A stretch of 12,910 nucleotides of DNA from Prevotella sp. UBA2756 (GTDB lineage Bacteria; Bacteroidota; Bacteroidia; Bacteroidales; Bacteroidaceae), in assembly GCA_002353205.1 (NCBI GenBank), contig DEJE01000019.1, forward strand, positions 94,811 to 107,720, in the 5' to 3' direction. The notes beneath the pieces are model-generated. The model was not told the origin of the DNA and searched no databases. It was given only the letters and a program-made list of their open reading frames with translations. Each line of letters begins with the position of its first letter. Position 1 is the stretch's first letter. Shown piece by piece: positions 1 through 7,228 of this stretch. The position numbers and the translations under genes are program-made.

Positions 1-141
1 AGCTAAAAGGAAAGATTTGTGTTAGATTTTTGAAGATTTTTGTTGAAGAATGAGTGGTGCTGAGTAGTTACGATGACGAATTGAATTCTTAAATAATCTA
101 AAATGTTCGTTATATAATAAGGTGTATGGAAAAGTTTTGTC

Positions 142-149
142 TACTTTTG
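142..149 (+). promoter_or_regulatory. Bacteroidota -7 promoter box upstream of topA
   Basis: TACTTTTG matches the Bacteroidota primary-sigma -7 consensus TAnnTTTG exactly and lies 75 bp upstream of the topA ATG. No convincing TTTG -33 element is seen at the usual 19-21 bp distance, so only half of the promoter is recognised. Transcription would start near 155 and give a leader of about 70 nt. That leader holds overlapping inverted repeats at 159-192. The preceding DNA (1-141) is AT-rich and holds no gene I can support. Confidence 0.55.
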
Positions 150-158
150 CAACTCCAA

Positions 159-192
159 TTCGCGAGCGCACTCCGTTGACGCCGCGAACGGA
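159..192 (+). promoter_or_regulatory. Leader inverted repeats, two competing hairpins before topA
   Basis: Two inverted repeats share bases. TTCGCG (159-164) pairs with CGCGAA (183-188), extended by GCG (166-168) with CGC (180-182) around a bulged A. TCCGTT (172-177) pairs with AACGGA (187-192). The two stems cannot form together because 172-182 and 187-188 are used by both. No riboswitch family is recognised. A regulatory role is inference only. Confidence 0.35.
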
Positions 193-224
193 ATGTTTTC
201 AGAAAGTAAAAAAGCGATAACGAC

Positions 225-2570
225 ATGCAAAAGAATCTGGTGATTGTAGAGAGCCCTGCGAAGGCGAAGACAATCGAGAAATTTCTTGGAAAGGACTTCA
301 AGGTGATGTCTTCCTACGGACACATCCGCGACCTGAAGAAGAAGGAAATCAGTATAGACATGACGACACTGAAGCCAGACTACGAGATTCCCGAAGAGAA
401 ACGAAAGCTGGTGGGCGAGCTGAAAAGCCAAGTGAAGAAGTCGGAGAAGGTGTGGCTGGCTTCCGATGAAGACCGCGAAGGAGAGGCCATCTCATGGCAT
501 CTGTGCGAGGTGCTGGGCTTGGACGAGAAGAACACAAACCGCATCGTGTTCCACGAAATCACCAAACCGGCCATTCTGAAAGCCATCGAGACACCGCGCC
601 GGCTGGACATGAACCTGGTGAACGCGCAGCAGGCACGCCGCGTCCTGGACCGTCTGGTGGGTTTCAAGCTCTCGCCCGTGCTCTGGCGCAAGGTGAAACC
701 GGCCCTCTCGGCCGGTCGCGTGCAGAGCGTCGCCGTGAGGCTCATCGTGGAGCGCGAGCGCGAGATACAGTCGTTCAAGAGCGAACCCTACTACCGCGTC
801 AACGCCATCTTCGGCCTGCAGAACGCCGACGGCTCGCAGAGTGAGGTGAAAGCCGAACTCGACACGCGCTTCAAGACACACGACGAGGTGCTGGCTTTTC
901 TCGAACAGTGCAAGGATGCGCAGTTCGTGGTGAGCGACGTGCAGAAGCGTCCGCTGAAACGCACACCGGCACCACCCTTCACCACGTCGACACTGCAGCA
1001 GGAAGCTGCCCGCAAGCTGGGCTTCACCGTGAGCCAGACGATGATGGTGGCGCAGCATCTCTACGAAAACGGACACATCACCTACATGCGTACCGACTCG
1101 GTGAACCTCTCGAGCCTGTGCATCAACACGAGCAAAGCGGAGATAGCAAGGCTCTGGGGCGAGCAGTACAGCAAGGTGCGGCAGTATCACACCAGTTCGA
1201 AAGGCGCACAGGAAGCCCACGAAGCCATCCGTCCGACCTATATGGACAAGAGCGAGATAGAAGGCAACTCGCAGGAGCGCCGCCTCTACGAGCTGATATG
1301 GAAGCGCACCGTGGCCTCACAGATGGCCGACGCGCAGATAGAGAAGACCACCGCCACGATCGATATCCTGAGCCCTGACGCGCCGAAAGGCATGAAATGC
1401 CACTTCGTGGCCACGGGCGAGGTAGTCACCTTCGACGGTTTCCTGAAGGTATACCGCGAGTCGGCCGACGACGAAAACGACGCGCAGAGCGACGACTTCA
1501 CACACGTGCTGCCCACCATGAAGGGCGGCGACGCGCTGACGCGACGCGAGGTGACAGCCACAGAGCGCTACAGCCAGGGGCCGCTGCGCTACACCGAGGC
1601 TTCGCTGGTGCATAAGCTCGAGGAACTTGGCATCGGCCGACCCTCGACCTACGCTCCAACCATCTCTACCATCCAGCAGCGCGAATACGTGCAGAAGGGC
1701 GACAAGAAGGGCGAGGAGCGCAAATACACCATTGACGTGCTGCAAGGCATCAAGGTGACAACAAAAACGCGTAAGGAGATGGCAGGCTCGGACAAAGGCA
1801 AGCTGCTGCCGACAGATATTGGTATTGTGGTGAACGACTTCCTGATGAAATACTTCCCCACGGTGATGGACTATAACTTCACGGCCAAGGTGGAGCAGGA
1901 GTTCGACGAAATAGCCGACGGCAAGGAAGCCTGGACGCAGATGATCGGCGACTTCTACAAAAAGTTCGAACCCACGGTGGAGAAGACAATGAACGCGCGC
2001 GAAGAGCATAAAGCGGGCGAGCGGCAGCTCGGCACCGACCCCGCGACGGGCAAACCGGTGTTTGTGAAGATCGGTCGCTTCGGACCGGTGGTGCAGATAG
2101 GGTCGGCCGACGACCGTCTGAAGCCGCGTTTCGCACAGCTGCCCACCGACAAGAGCATGGAGACAATCACCCTCGAGGAGGCCCTGACGCTCTTTGAACT
2201 GCCCCGCACGCTCGGCGAATACGAGGGCGACGAAGTGGTGATCGGTGCCGGACGCTTCGGTCCCTACGTGCTCCACCAGAAGAAATACGTATCGCTGCCC
2301 AAGGATGCCGACCCCATGACCATCACCCTGGAGAGCGCCATCGAACTCATCGAGGAGAAGCGCAAGCAGGAGACGCAGCGACACCTGAAGGCTTTCGACG
2401 AGGATCCGAAGCTCGAAGTGATGAACGGACGCTACGGTCCCTACCTCGTCTACGACGGGAAGAACTTCCGTCTGCCGAAGAACATGCACGCCAAGGCCGC
2501 CGACCTGACCTTCGAGGAGTGCATGGCCGTGGTGAACAGTGGTCCCTCCAACCGCAGCAGCAAGTCATAA
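225..2570 (+). CDS. topA: DNA topoisomerase I (type IA)
   Basis: This is a 781-residue type IA topoisomerase, which relaxes negative supercoils by nicking one strand through a 5'-phosphotyrosine. The N-terminal TOPRIM domain carries VESPAKAKT with catalytic Glu9 and an acidic DEDREGE cluster (Asp81, Asp83, Glu85). SAGRVQSVAVRLI follows near residue 165. The active-site tyrosine is Tyr287 in ITYMRTDS. The C-terminus has three repeats of the small topoisomerase C-terminal kind, marked by GRFGP near 616, GRFGP near 675 and GRYGP near 735. It has no four-cysteine zinc fingers, unlike the E. coli enzyme. The ATG at 225 puts the VESPAK motif at the expected N-terminal position, and no Shine-Dalgarno sequence is visible. 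It heads a tight gene run, with aroK starting 15 bp after the stop. Identification is firm. Confidence 0.97.
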   Translation: MQKNLVIVESPAKAKTIEKFLGKDFKVMSSYGHIRDLKKKEISIDMTTLKPDYEIPEEKRKLVGELKSQVKKSEKVWLASDEDREGEAISWHLCEVLGLDEKNTNRIVFHEITKPAILKAIETPRRLDMNLVNAQQARRVLDRLVGFKLSPVLWRKVKPALSAGRVQSVAVRLIVEREREIQSFKSEPYYRVNAIFGLQNADGSQSEVKAELDTRFKTHDEVLAFLEQCKDAQFVVSDVQKRPLKRTPAPPFTTSTLQQEAARKLGFTVSQTMMVAQHLYENGHITYMRTDSVNLSSLCINTSKAEIARLWGEQYSKVRQYHTSSKGAQEAHEAIRPTYMDKSEIEGNSQERRLYELIWKRTVASQMADAQIEKTTATIDILSPDAPKGMKCHFVATGEVVTFDGFLKVYRESADDENDAQSDDFTHVLPTMKGGDALTRREVTATERYSQGPLRYTEASLVHKLEELGIGRPSTYAPTISTIQQREYVQKGDKKGEERKYTIDVLQGIKVTTKTRKEMAGSDKGKLLPTDIGIVVNDFLMKYFPTVMDYNFTAKVEQEFDEIADGKEAWTQMIGDFYKKFEPTVEKTMNAREEHKAGERQLGTDPATGKPVFVKIGRFGPVVQIGSADDRLKPRFAQLPTDKSMETITLEEALTLFELPRTLGEYEGDEVVIGAGRFGPYVLHQKKYVSLPKDADPMTITLESAIELIEEKRKQETQRHLKAFDEDPKLEVMNGRYGPYLVYDGKNFRLPKNMHAKAADLTFEECMAVVNSGPSNRSSKS

Positions 2571-2585
2571 CCACAGGAAAGCCAA

Positions 2586-3113
2586 ATGACAAGGATCATC
2601 CTCATCGGATACATGGGCGCGGGGAAGACGACCATCGGACGAGCCCTTGCCAAGGAACTCGGCATCCCCTTCTACGACCTCGACTGGTATATCGAGAGCC
2701 GTATGCGCAAGAAGGTGCCGCAAATCTTCGCCGAACGGGGCGAAGAAGGGTTCCGAAAGATAGAACATAACATGCTCCACGAGGTGGCGGAGTTCGAGAA
2801 TATCATCGTCAGTTGCGGCGGCGGCACCCCGTGTTTCTTCGATAACATCGACTATATGAACGGGCAGGCCATGACCGTCTACCTGAAGGCCGACCCCGAC
2901 GTGCTCTACGACCACCTGCGCATGGGGCGCACCGAGCGGCCGCTGCTCACGGGCAAGACGCCCGAAGAGCTGCGCCTGTTCATCGCCGAGCAGCTCCGCC
3001 AGCGCGAACCCTACTACACGAAGGCTCGCTACACGCTCGACGTGAGCCTGATGGACAACTACGAAAAAATCAAGGTCAGCGTATCCAAGCTGAGAGAACT
3101 CCTTCATATTTAA
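2586..3113 (+). CDS. aroK: Shikimate kinase
   Basis: This cytosolic P-loop kinase of 175 residues phosphorylates the 3-hydroxyl of shikimate with ATP, a late step on the route to chorismate and the aromatic amino acids. The Walker A motif is GYMGAGKTT (Gly8 to Thr16, catalytic Lys14). Asp31 and Asp33 in FYDLDWYIE, Arg57 in GFRKIE and the glycine triplet Gly78-Gly80 in SCGGGTP form the expected Mg and shikimate site. Arg118 in GRTERPLL is the lid arginine. The length is typical of the family. It lies 15 bp after topA and 12 bp before speA, so it is very probably co-transcribed with both. A gluconate kinase is a remote alternative, but the DLD and GGGTP motifs favour AroK. Confidence 0.95.
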   Translation: MTRIILIGYMGAGKTTIGRALAKELGIPFYDLDWYIESRMRKKVPQIFAERGEEGFRKIEHNMLHEVAEFENIIVSCGGGTPCFFDNIDYMNGQAMTVYLKADPDVLYDHLRMGRTERPLLTGKTPEELRLFIAEQLRQREPYYTKARYTLDVSLMDNYEKIKVSVSKLRELLHI

Positions 3114-3125
3114 TTCTTTGTAGCA

Positions 3126-5018
3126 ATGAAAAAATGGACGATTGAAGATTCCAAGGAACTCTACAACATCAACGGCTGGGGCACTTCCTACTTCGGCATC
3201 AACGAACAAGGCGACGTCTACGTCACTCCCTGCAAGGATTCCACGCAGATTGACCTGCGCGAAGTGATGGACGAGCTGTCGCTCCGCGACGTGCAGGCTC
3301 CCGTGCTGCTCCGCTTCCCCGACATCCTCGACAACCGTATTGAGAAAACGTGGAGCTGTTTCAAGAAAGCAGCCGCGGAGTACGACTACAAAGGCGAGAA
3401 CTATGTCGTCTATCCCATCAAGGTGAACCAGATGCAACCCGTCGTGGAAGAGATCATCTCGCACGGGCGAAAGTTCAACCTCGGCGTCGAAGCCGGCTCG
3501 AAACCCGAGCTCCATGCCGTCATCGCCGTGCAGTGCCAGAGCGACTCCATCATCATCTGCAACGGATACAAGGACCAGTCGTACATCGAACTGGCCCTGC
3601 TGGCGCAGAAGATGGGCAAGCAGATCTTCATCGTCGTGGAGAAACCCAACGAGCTCGACCTCATCGCCCGCGAGGCGAAGAAGCTCGGTGTGCGACCCAA
3701 CATCGGCATACGCATCAAGCTGGCCAGCAGCGGCAGCGGCAAGTGGGAGGAAAGTGGCGGCGACGCCTCGAAGTTCGGGCTGACAAGTGCCGAGCTTCTC
3801 GAAGCCCTCGAGCTGCTGGACAAGAAGGACATGCGCGACTGCCTGCGCCTCATCCACTTCCATATCGGCAGTCAGATCACCAAGATACGACGCATACAGA
3901 CAGCCCTGCGCGAAGCTTCGCAGTTCTATGTGCAGCTCCACAAGATGGGCTACAACGTCGACTTCGTGGACTGCGGCGGCGGACTGGGCGTCGACTACGA
4001 CGGCACGCGGTCGCCGAGCTCGGAGAGTTCGGTCAACTACTCCATCCAGGAGTATGTCAACGACTGCATCTACACCTTCGTCGAAGCGTCGAACAAGAAC
4101 GGAATCCCCCACCCCAACCTCATCACCGAGAGCGGACGATCGCTGGCCGCCCATCATTCGGTGCTCGTCATCGACGTTTTGGAGACGGCTTCGCTGCCCG
4201 AGATGCCCGAGGAGTTTGAACCCGACCCCGACAGCCATCAGCTGGTGAAGGATCTTTACGACATCTGGGACAACCTGTCGCCGCGCAACGTGCTCGAAGA
4301 CTGGCACGATGCCGAGCAGATACGCGAGGAAGTGCTCGACCTGTTCACCCACGGCATCGTCGACCTGAAGACGCGCGCCGAGGTGGAAGCCATGTATTGG
4401 AGCGTGTGTCACGAGATCCACGCCCTGGCGAAGAACCTGAAGCACATCCCCGAGGAGCTGATGAACATCGACAAGCTGCTCGCCGACAAGTATTTCTGCA
4501 ACTTCTCGCTCTTCCAGAGCCTCCCCGACTCGTGGGCCATCGACCAACTCTTCCCCATCATGCCCATACAACGGCTCGACGAACGGCCCACGCGCAACGC
4601 CACCCTGCAGGATATCACCTGCGACAGCGACGGCAAGATAGCGCAGTTTGTCACCAACCGCCACAACTCGCACGCCCTGCCCGTTCATACCCTGCGCAAG
4701 AACGACAAGTATTACCTGGGCGTCTTCCTCGTGGGAGCCTACCAGGAAATCCTCGGCGACATGCACAACCTCTTCGGCGACACCACCGCCGTGCACATCT
4801 CGGTGAAAGACGGGAAGTACCACATCGACCAGATCTTCGACGGCGAGACCGTTGCCGAGGTGCTCGACTACGTGCAGTATGAGCCCAAGAAGCTCGTCAG
4901 GCAGCTGGAGATATGGGTGGCCAAGAGCGTCAAGCAGGGTAAGATATCGCTCGAAGAGGGCAAGGAGTTCCTCAGCAACTACCGCTCGGGACTCTATGGC
5001 TACACCTATTTAGAATAG
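3126..5018 (+). CDS. speA: Biosynthetic arginine decarboxylase
   Basis: This PLP enzyme of 630 residues has the fold type III (alanine-racemase-like) barrel and converts arginine to agmatine and CO2, the entry to putrescine and spermidine. The PLP lysine is Lys99 in YPIKVNQ. HIGSQ, GGGLGVDYDGT (near 283) and ESGRSLAAHH follow in family order and hold the cofactor phosphate. The catalytic cysteine contributed across the dimer is Cys499 in ITCDSDGKI. The length is close to E. coli SpeA (658), with a shorter N-terminus. The ATG at 3126 is 12 bp after aroK and has no Shine-Dalgarno sequence. argB follows 64 bp later, so an arginine-consuming and an arginine-making enzyme sit side by side. Confidence 0.96.
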   Translation: MKKWTIEDSKELYNINGWGTSYFGINEQGDVYVTPCKDSTQIDLREVMDELSLRDVQAPVLLRFPDILDNRIEKTWSCFKKAAAEYDYKGENYVVYPIKVNQMQPVVEEIISHGRKFNLGVEAGSKPELHAVIAVQCQSDSIIICNGYKDQSYIELALLAQKMGKQIFIVVEKPNELDLIAREAKKLGVRPNIGIRIKLASSGSGKWEESGGDASKFGLTSAELLEALELLDKKDMRDCLRLIHFHIGSQITKIRRIQTALREASQFYVQLHKMGYNVDFVDCGGGLGVDYDGTRSPSSESSVNYSIQEYVNDCIYTFVEASNKNGIPHPNLITESGRSLAAHHSVLVIDVLETASLPEMPEEFEPDPDSHQLVKDLYDIWDNLSPRNVLEDWHDAEQIREEVLDLFTHGIVDLKTRAEVEAMYWSVCHEIHALAKNLKHIPEELMNIDKLLADKYFCNFSLFQSLPDSWAIDQLFPIMPIQRLDERPTRNATLQDITCDSDGKIAQFVTNRHNSHALPVHTLRKNDKYYLGVFLVGAYQEILGDMHNLFGDTTAVHISVKDGKYHIDQIFDGETVAEVLDYVQYEPKKLVRQLEIWVAKSVKQGKISLEEGKEFLSNYRSGLYGYTYLE

Positions 5019-5050
5019 GAGCGAGAGGTGACACGGTGGTGCGAACCGCC

Positions 5051-5070
5051 GCACCCCCGCACCTCGAATA
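5051..5070 (-). repeat. Copy of the GCACCTCGAATA intergenic repeat
   Basis: The 20 bp before argB match the reverse complement of 7139-7158 at 19 of 20 positions and share the intact word GCACCTCGAATA. The two copies lie in separate intergenic gaps about 2 kb apart and in opposite orientation, so this is a dispersed repeat rather than part of a gene. It is listed as - because the larger patch at 7131-7215 reads on the + strand in the other sense. It falls inside the 64-bp speA-argB gap. Confidence 0.6.
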
Positions 5071-5082
5071 AAGAAACACCCC

Positions 5083-5898
5083 ATGAAACAGAATCTGACA
5101 ATCGTGAAAGTGGGCGGCGCCGTCGTGGAAGACGAGGCGCAGCTCACTTTATTGTTGCGCAACTTCGCCAACATCGACGGCCATAAGGTGCTCGTCCATG
5201 GCGGCGGACGACGAGCCACACAGGTGGCGGCGCAGTTAGGAATAGAATCGAAGATGGTGAACGGCCGCCGCATCACCGACGCTGAGATGCTCCGCGTGGT
5301 CACCATGGTCTACGGCGGACTGGTGAACAAGAGCCTCGTGGCCCGTCTGCAGGCTGCCGGCATCAACGCCCTCGGCATCACCGGCGCCGATATGGACGTC
5401 ATCCGCTCGCACCGCCGACCGCCCGTTGCCGTGACGACGGAGGGTTCAGAGCCACAGAAGCAGCTCATCGACTTCGGCTTCGTGGGCGATGTGGACCGTG
5501 CCGACGGCCAACGCCTCGCCGATCTCATCAACAGCGGCATCACACCCGTCGTCGCACCGCTGACGCACGACGGTCAGGGGACCATCCTCAACACCAATGC
5601 CGACACCATTGCGGCCACCGTGGCCAAGGCCTTGGCGCCATTCTTCGACGTCACGCTCATCTATTCGTTCGAGAAAAAAGGGGTGCTCAGCCGCCCCGAC
5701 GATGATGACAGCGTCATTCCCGTCATCACGCCCAGCCTCTTCGACCGCTACCGGGCCGACGGAACCATCTCCGGCGGCATGCTGCCGAAGATAGAAAACG
5801 CCCTCGAGGCCGTCGGGGCAGGCGTGGAGCGCGTCATCATCACACAGGCCACGGCCATCGACGGCCACCACGGCACCGTCATCCGACAGCAGCTTTGA
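5083..5898 (+). CDS. argB: Acetylglutamate (or succinylglutamate) kinase
   Basis: This amino-acid-kinase-family enzyme of 271 residues phosphorylates the gamma-carboxyl of an N-acylglutamate, the second step of arginine synthesis. The N-terminal IVKVGGAVVEDE (Lys9, Gly11, Gly12), the glycine loop VHGGGRRAT, NGRRITDAEML, GITGADMD, LTHDGQG, NTNADTIAATVAKAL and FEKKGVL all occur in order. HGGGRRAT replaces the HGGGPEI of proteobacterial enzymes; as I recall, Bacteroides ArgB also has a non-PE sequence there. Bacteroidota make arginine through N-succinyl intermediates in at least some members, so the true substrate may be N-succinylglutamate; the sequence does not decide this. About ten extra residues after RSHRRPP precede FGFVGDV compared with the Bacteroides form I remember. 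No terminator is visible in the 100 bp that follow. Confidence 0.93.
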   Translation: MKQNLTIVKVGGAVVEDEAQLTLLLRNFANIDGHKVLVHGGGRRATQVAAQLGIESKMVNGRRITDAEMLRVVTMVYGGLVNKSLVARLQAAGINALGITGADMDVIRSHRRPPVAVTTEGSEPQKQLIDFGFVGDVDRADGQRLADLINSGITPVVAPLTHDGQGTILNTNADTIAATVAKALAPFFDVTLIYSFEKKGVLSRPDDDDSVIPVITPSLFDRYRADGTISGGMLPKIENALEAVGAGVERVIITQATAIDGHHGTVIRQQL

Positions 5899-5960
5899 CG
5901 CTCGCCCACCCCAAAAGGTTGAAAGGGAAAATGTTTTTAACAATCTTTTAACACCACGGC

Positions 5961-5986
5961 TGTAACTTATGTCCAACCCAATCGTC
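5961..5986 (+). promoter_or_regulatory. ECF-sigma-type promoter before the sigma factor gene
   Basis: TGTAAC (5961-5966) and CGTC (5983-5986) are separated by 16 bp, which fits the -35 and -10 pattern of ECF sigma promoters. The pair ends 12 bp before the GTG start of the sigma gene. Such a promoter directly upstream of an ECF gene usually means autoregulation. The AT-rich stretch at 5928-5953 just upstream has no TAnnTTTG box. Both elements are short, so this rests mainly on position and spacing. Confidence 0.45.
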
Positions 5987-5998
5987 GTTTAAAATAGA

Positions 5999-6517
5999 GT
6001 GCAGAAGAAAATCATCAGTTTCCGAAACGATATCCTGCCATTGAAAAACGTGCTCTATCGTCTCGCCCTGCGCATCACACTTCAGCATGAAGATGCCGAA
6101 GACATTGTGCAGGACACGCTGATGAAGGTATGGAACAGGCGCGACGACTGGCATCAGATCGACAATATCGAAGCCTACGCACTGACCATCGCACGGCACT
6201 TGGCGCTCGACAAGGTGAAGCGGGCCGACAGCAACAAGGTCTTCGTCGACGCTGCCGACGTCAGCGAGACGGCAAGGGTGAACAATCCCTACGACCGCAT
6301 CATCGACAGCGACCGCCTGCAGCTCGTCAGAAAACTCATGAGCGAGCTCCCCGAGAAGCAACGCTCCTGCATGCAGCTGCGCGACTTCGAGGGCAAAAGC
6401 TACCGCGAGATTGCCAACGTCATGGAGATCAGCGAAGAGCAGGTGAAGGTGAACATCTTCCGTGCGCGACAAAGTATCAAACAGAAATTTAAAGAAGCAG
6501 AAGAATATGGACTATAA
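5999..6517 (+). CDS. ECF-type RNA polymerase sigma-70 factor
   Basis: This is a 172-residue extracytoplasmic-function sigma factor of the Bacteroidota type. Region 2 is near residues 10-80 and includes LALRITLQHEDAEDIVQDTL and the MKVWNRRDDW segment. Region 4 is near residues 105-165 with LPEKQRSCMQLRDFEGKSYR, EIANVM and VKVNIFRARQSIKQKF, the helix-turn-helix for the -35 element. The start must be the GTG at 5999. An upstream in-frame ATG at 5969 runs into TAA after seven codons, and the next internal ATG would remove much of region 2. The last 11 bp overlap the next gene, which suggests translational coupling to its probable regulator. The target genes are unknown. Confidence 0.93.
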   Translation: MQKKIISFRNDILPLKNVLYRLALRITLQHEDAEDIVQDTLMKVWNRRDDWHQIDNIEAYALTIARHLALDKVKRADSNKVFVDAADVSETARVNNPYDRIIDSDRLQLVRKLMSELPEKQRSCMQLRDFEGKSYREIANVMEISEEQVKVNIFRARQSIKQKFKEAEEYGL

Positions 6518-6977
6518 GTACATCGAGCAATTGCTGGAACGCTACTGGGAATGCGAGACCTCCCTTCAGGAAGAGGAGATCCTGCGATCGTTCTTCAGTC
6601 AGGAGAACGTTCCGGGTTCGCTGCTTCAATACAAGGCGCTCTTCACCTACGAGCAGGCTCAAAAGAGCGAGGAGGTGCTCGGCGACGACTTCGACCGCCG
6701 CATCATCGACCTCATCGACGAACAGCAACCCGTCAAGGCGCGCACCGTGAGCATGGCGCAGCGGCTCATGCCTTTCTTCAGGGCAGCTGCCATCGTGGCC
6801 ATCATCCTCACGCTGGGCAACGCCCTTCAGGTGGCATTCCTGCAGGAAGAGCCCACCGACATCAACATGGCCGGCGTGCAGCAGCGCGATGCCGACGCCA
6901 ACTCCGTGGCCTTCGGCGACACGGTGAAGATCGACACGATGCAGAAAGCCGTGCAGGCTACGCCCATCGTTAAGTAA
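6507..6977 (+). CDS. Small single-pass membrane protein, probable anti-sigma partner
   Basis: This 156-residue protein has a charged N-terminal part of about 90 residues, one hydrophobic segment near residues 91-113 (AAAIVAIILTLGNALQVAFL) and a polar tail of about 45 residues. The predicted topology is N-terminus inside and tail in the periplasm. I do not recognise a named domain, and no FecR, zinc-finger anti-sigma or DUF4179-like motif is evident. The 11-bp overlap with the ECF sigma gene and the topology make a membrane-bound anti-sigma role the best inference. The tail is too short for a substrate-binding domain, so the input signal is unknown. An in-frame ATG at 6462 would add 15 residues read inside the sigma gene; the ATG at 6507 (MDYKYIEQLLERYWE) is preferred. 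A terminator follows at 7090. Confidence 0.75.
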   Translation: MDYKYIEQLLERYWECETSLQEEEILRSFFSQENVPGSLLQYKALFTYEQAQKSEEVLGDDFDRRIIDLIDEQQPVKARTVSMAQRLMPFFRAAAIVAIILTLGNALQVAFLQEEPTDINMAGVQQRDADANSVAFGDTVKIDTMQKAVQATPIVK

Positions 6978-7089
6978 GATATATTTCTATGCTTTCTCTA
7001 TAAAACATCATGTTTAGTAAAACACAAATTCAGTGAAACTGTGAAGTTTCAATTCTCTCAAATTTTTCATAACATACTAACGTAGGTTG

Positions 7090-7130
7090 GGAGGCGCAGT
7101 CAGTGATTTGACCGCGCCTCCATTTTTTTT
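7090..7130 (+). terminator. Intrinsic terminator of the sigma/anti-sigma unit
   Basis: GGAGGCGC (7090-7097) pairs with GCGCCTCC (7114-7121). GTCA (7099-7102) pairs with TGAC (7109-7112) inside it across one A-C mismatch, leaving a 6-nt loop. Eight T residues follow at 7123-7130. There is no matching T-run on the other strand, so it works for the + strand only and would not stop prmC transcripts coming the other way. Confidence 0.88.
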
Positions 7131-7215
7131 GTGCGAGGTATTCGAGGTGCGGAGGTGCGGGGGTGCGAGGTACGAGATATGCGGGGGTGCGAGGTGCGGG
7201 GGTACGAGATATGCG
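7131..7215. repeat. GC-rich short-unit repeat patch (GTGCGAGGT/GTGCGGG)
   Basis: The stretch is made of 7- to 8-bp units such as GTGCGAG, GTGCGGGG and GTACGAG. Two 15-bp direct repeats are exact: GCGGGGGTGCGAGGT at 7157-7171 and 7181-7195, and GGTACGAGATATGCG at 7169-7183 and 7201-7215. The start of the patch (7139-7158) matches 5051-5070 in inverted orientation at 19 of 20 bases. It begins directly after the terminator T-run and ends 14 bp before the prmC stop codon. It does not look coding in any frame beyond low-complexity translation. Confidence 0.8.
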
Positions 7216-7228
7216 AGAGGGTGAGGCG

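Noticed and set aside
3..53. Possible C-terminal end of an upstream + strand gene, open to TGA at 51-53
   Set aside because: Only 16 AT-rich codons are visible, with repeated GATTTTTG words, and nothing supports coding.
81..118. E. coli-like promoter (TTGAAT and TATAAT) upstream of topA
   Set aside because: The spacing is 26 bp and the phylum uses a different consensus. The TAnnTTTG box at 142 is the better candidate.
2565..4823. Long open frame (752 codons) on the - strand opposite aroK and speA
   Set aside because: It is a shadow of GC-rich coding DNA. The + strand genes carry complete family motifs, while this frame shows none.
5969..5992. Seven-codon upstream frame (ATG to TAA) before the sigma gene
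   Set aside because: It lies within the promoter spacer and -10 region, so it would not be transcribed from that promoter.
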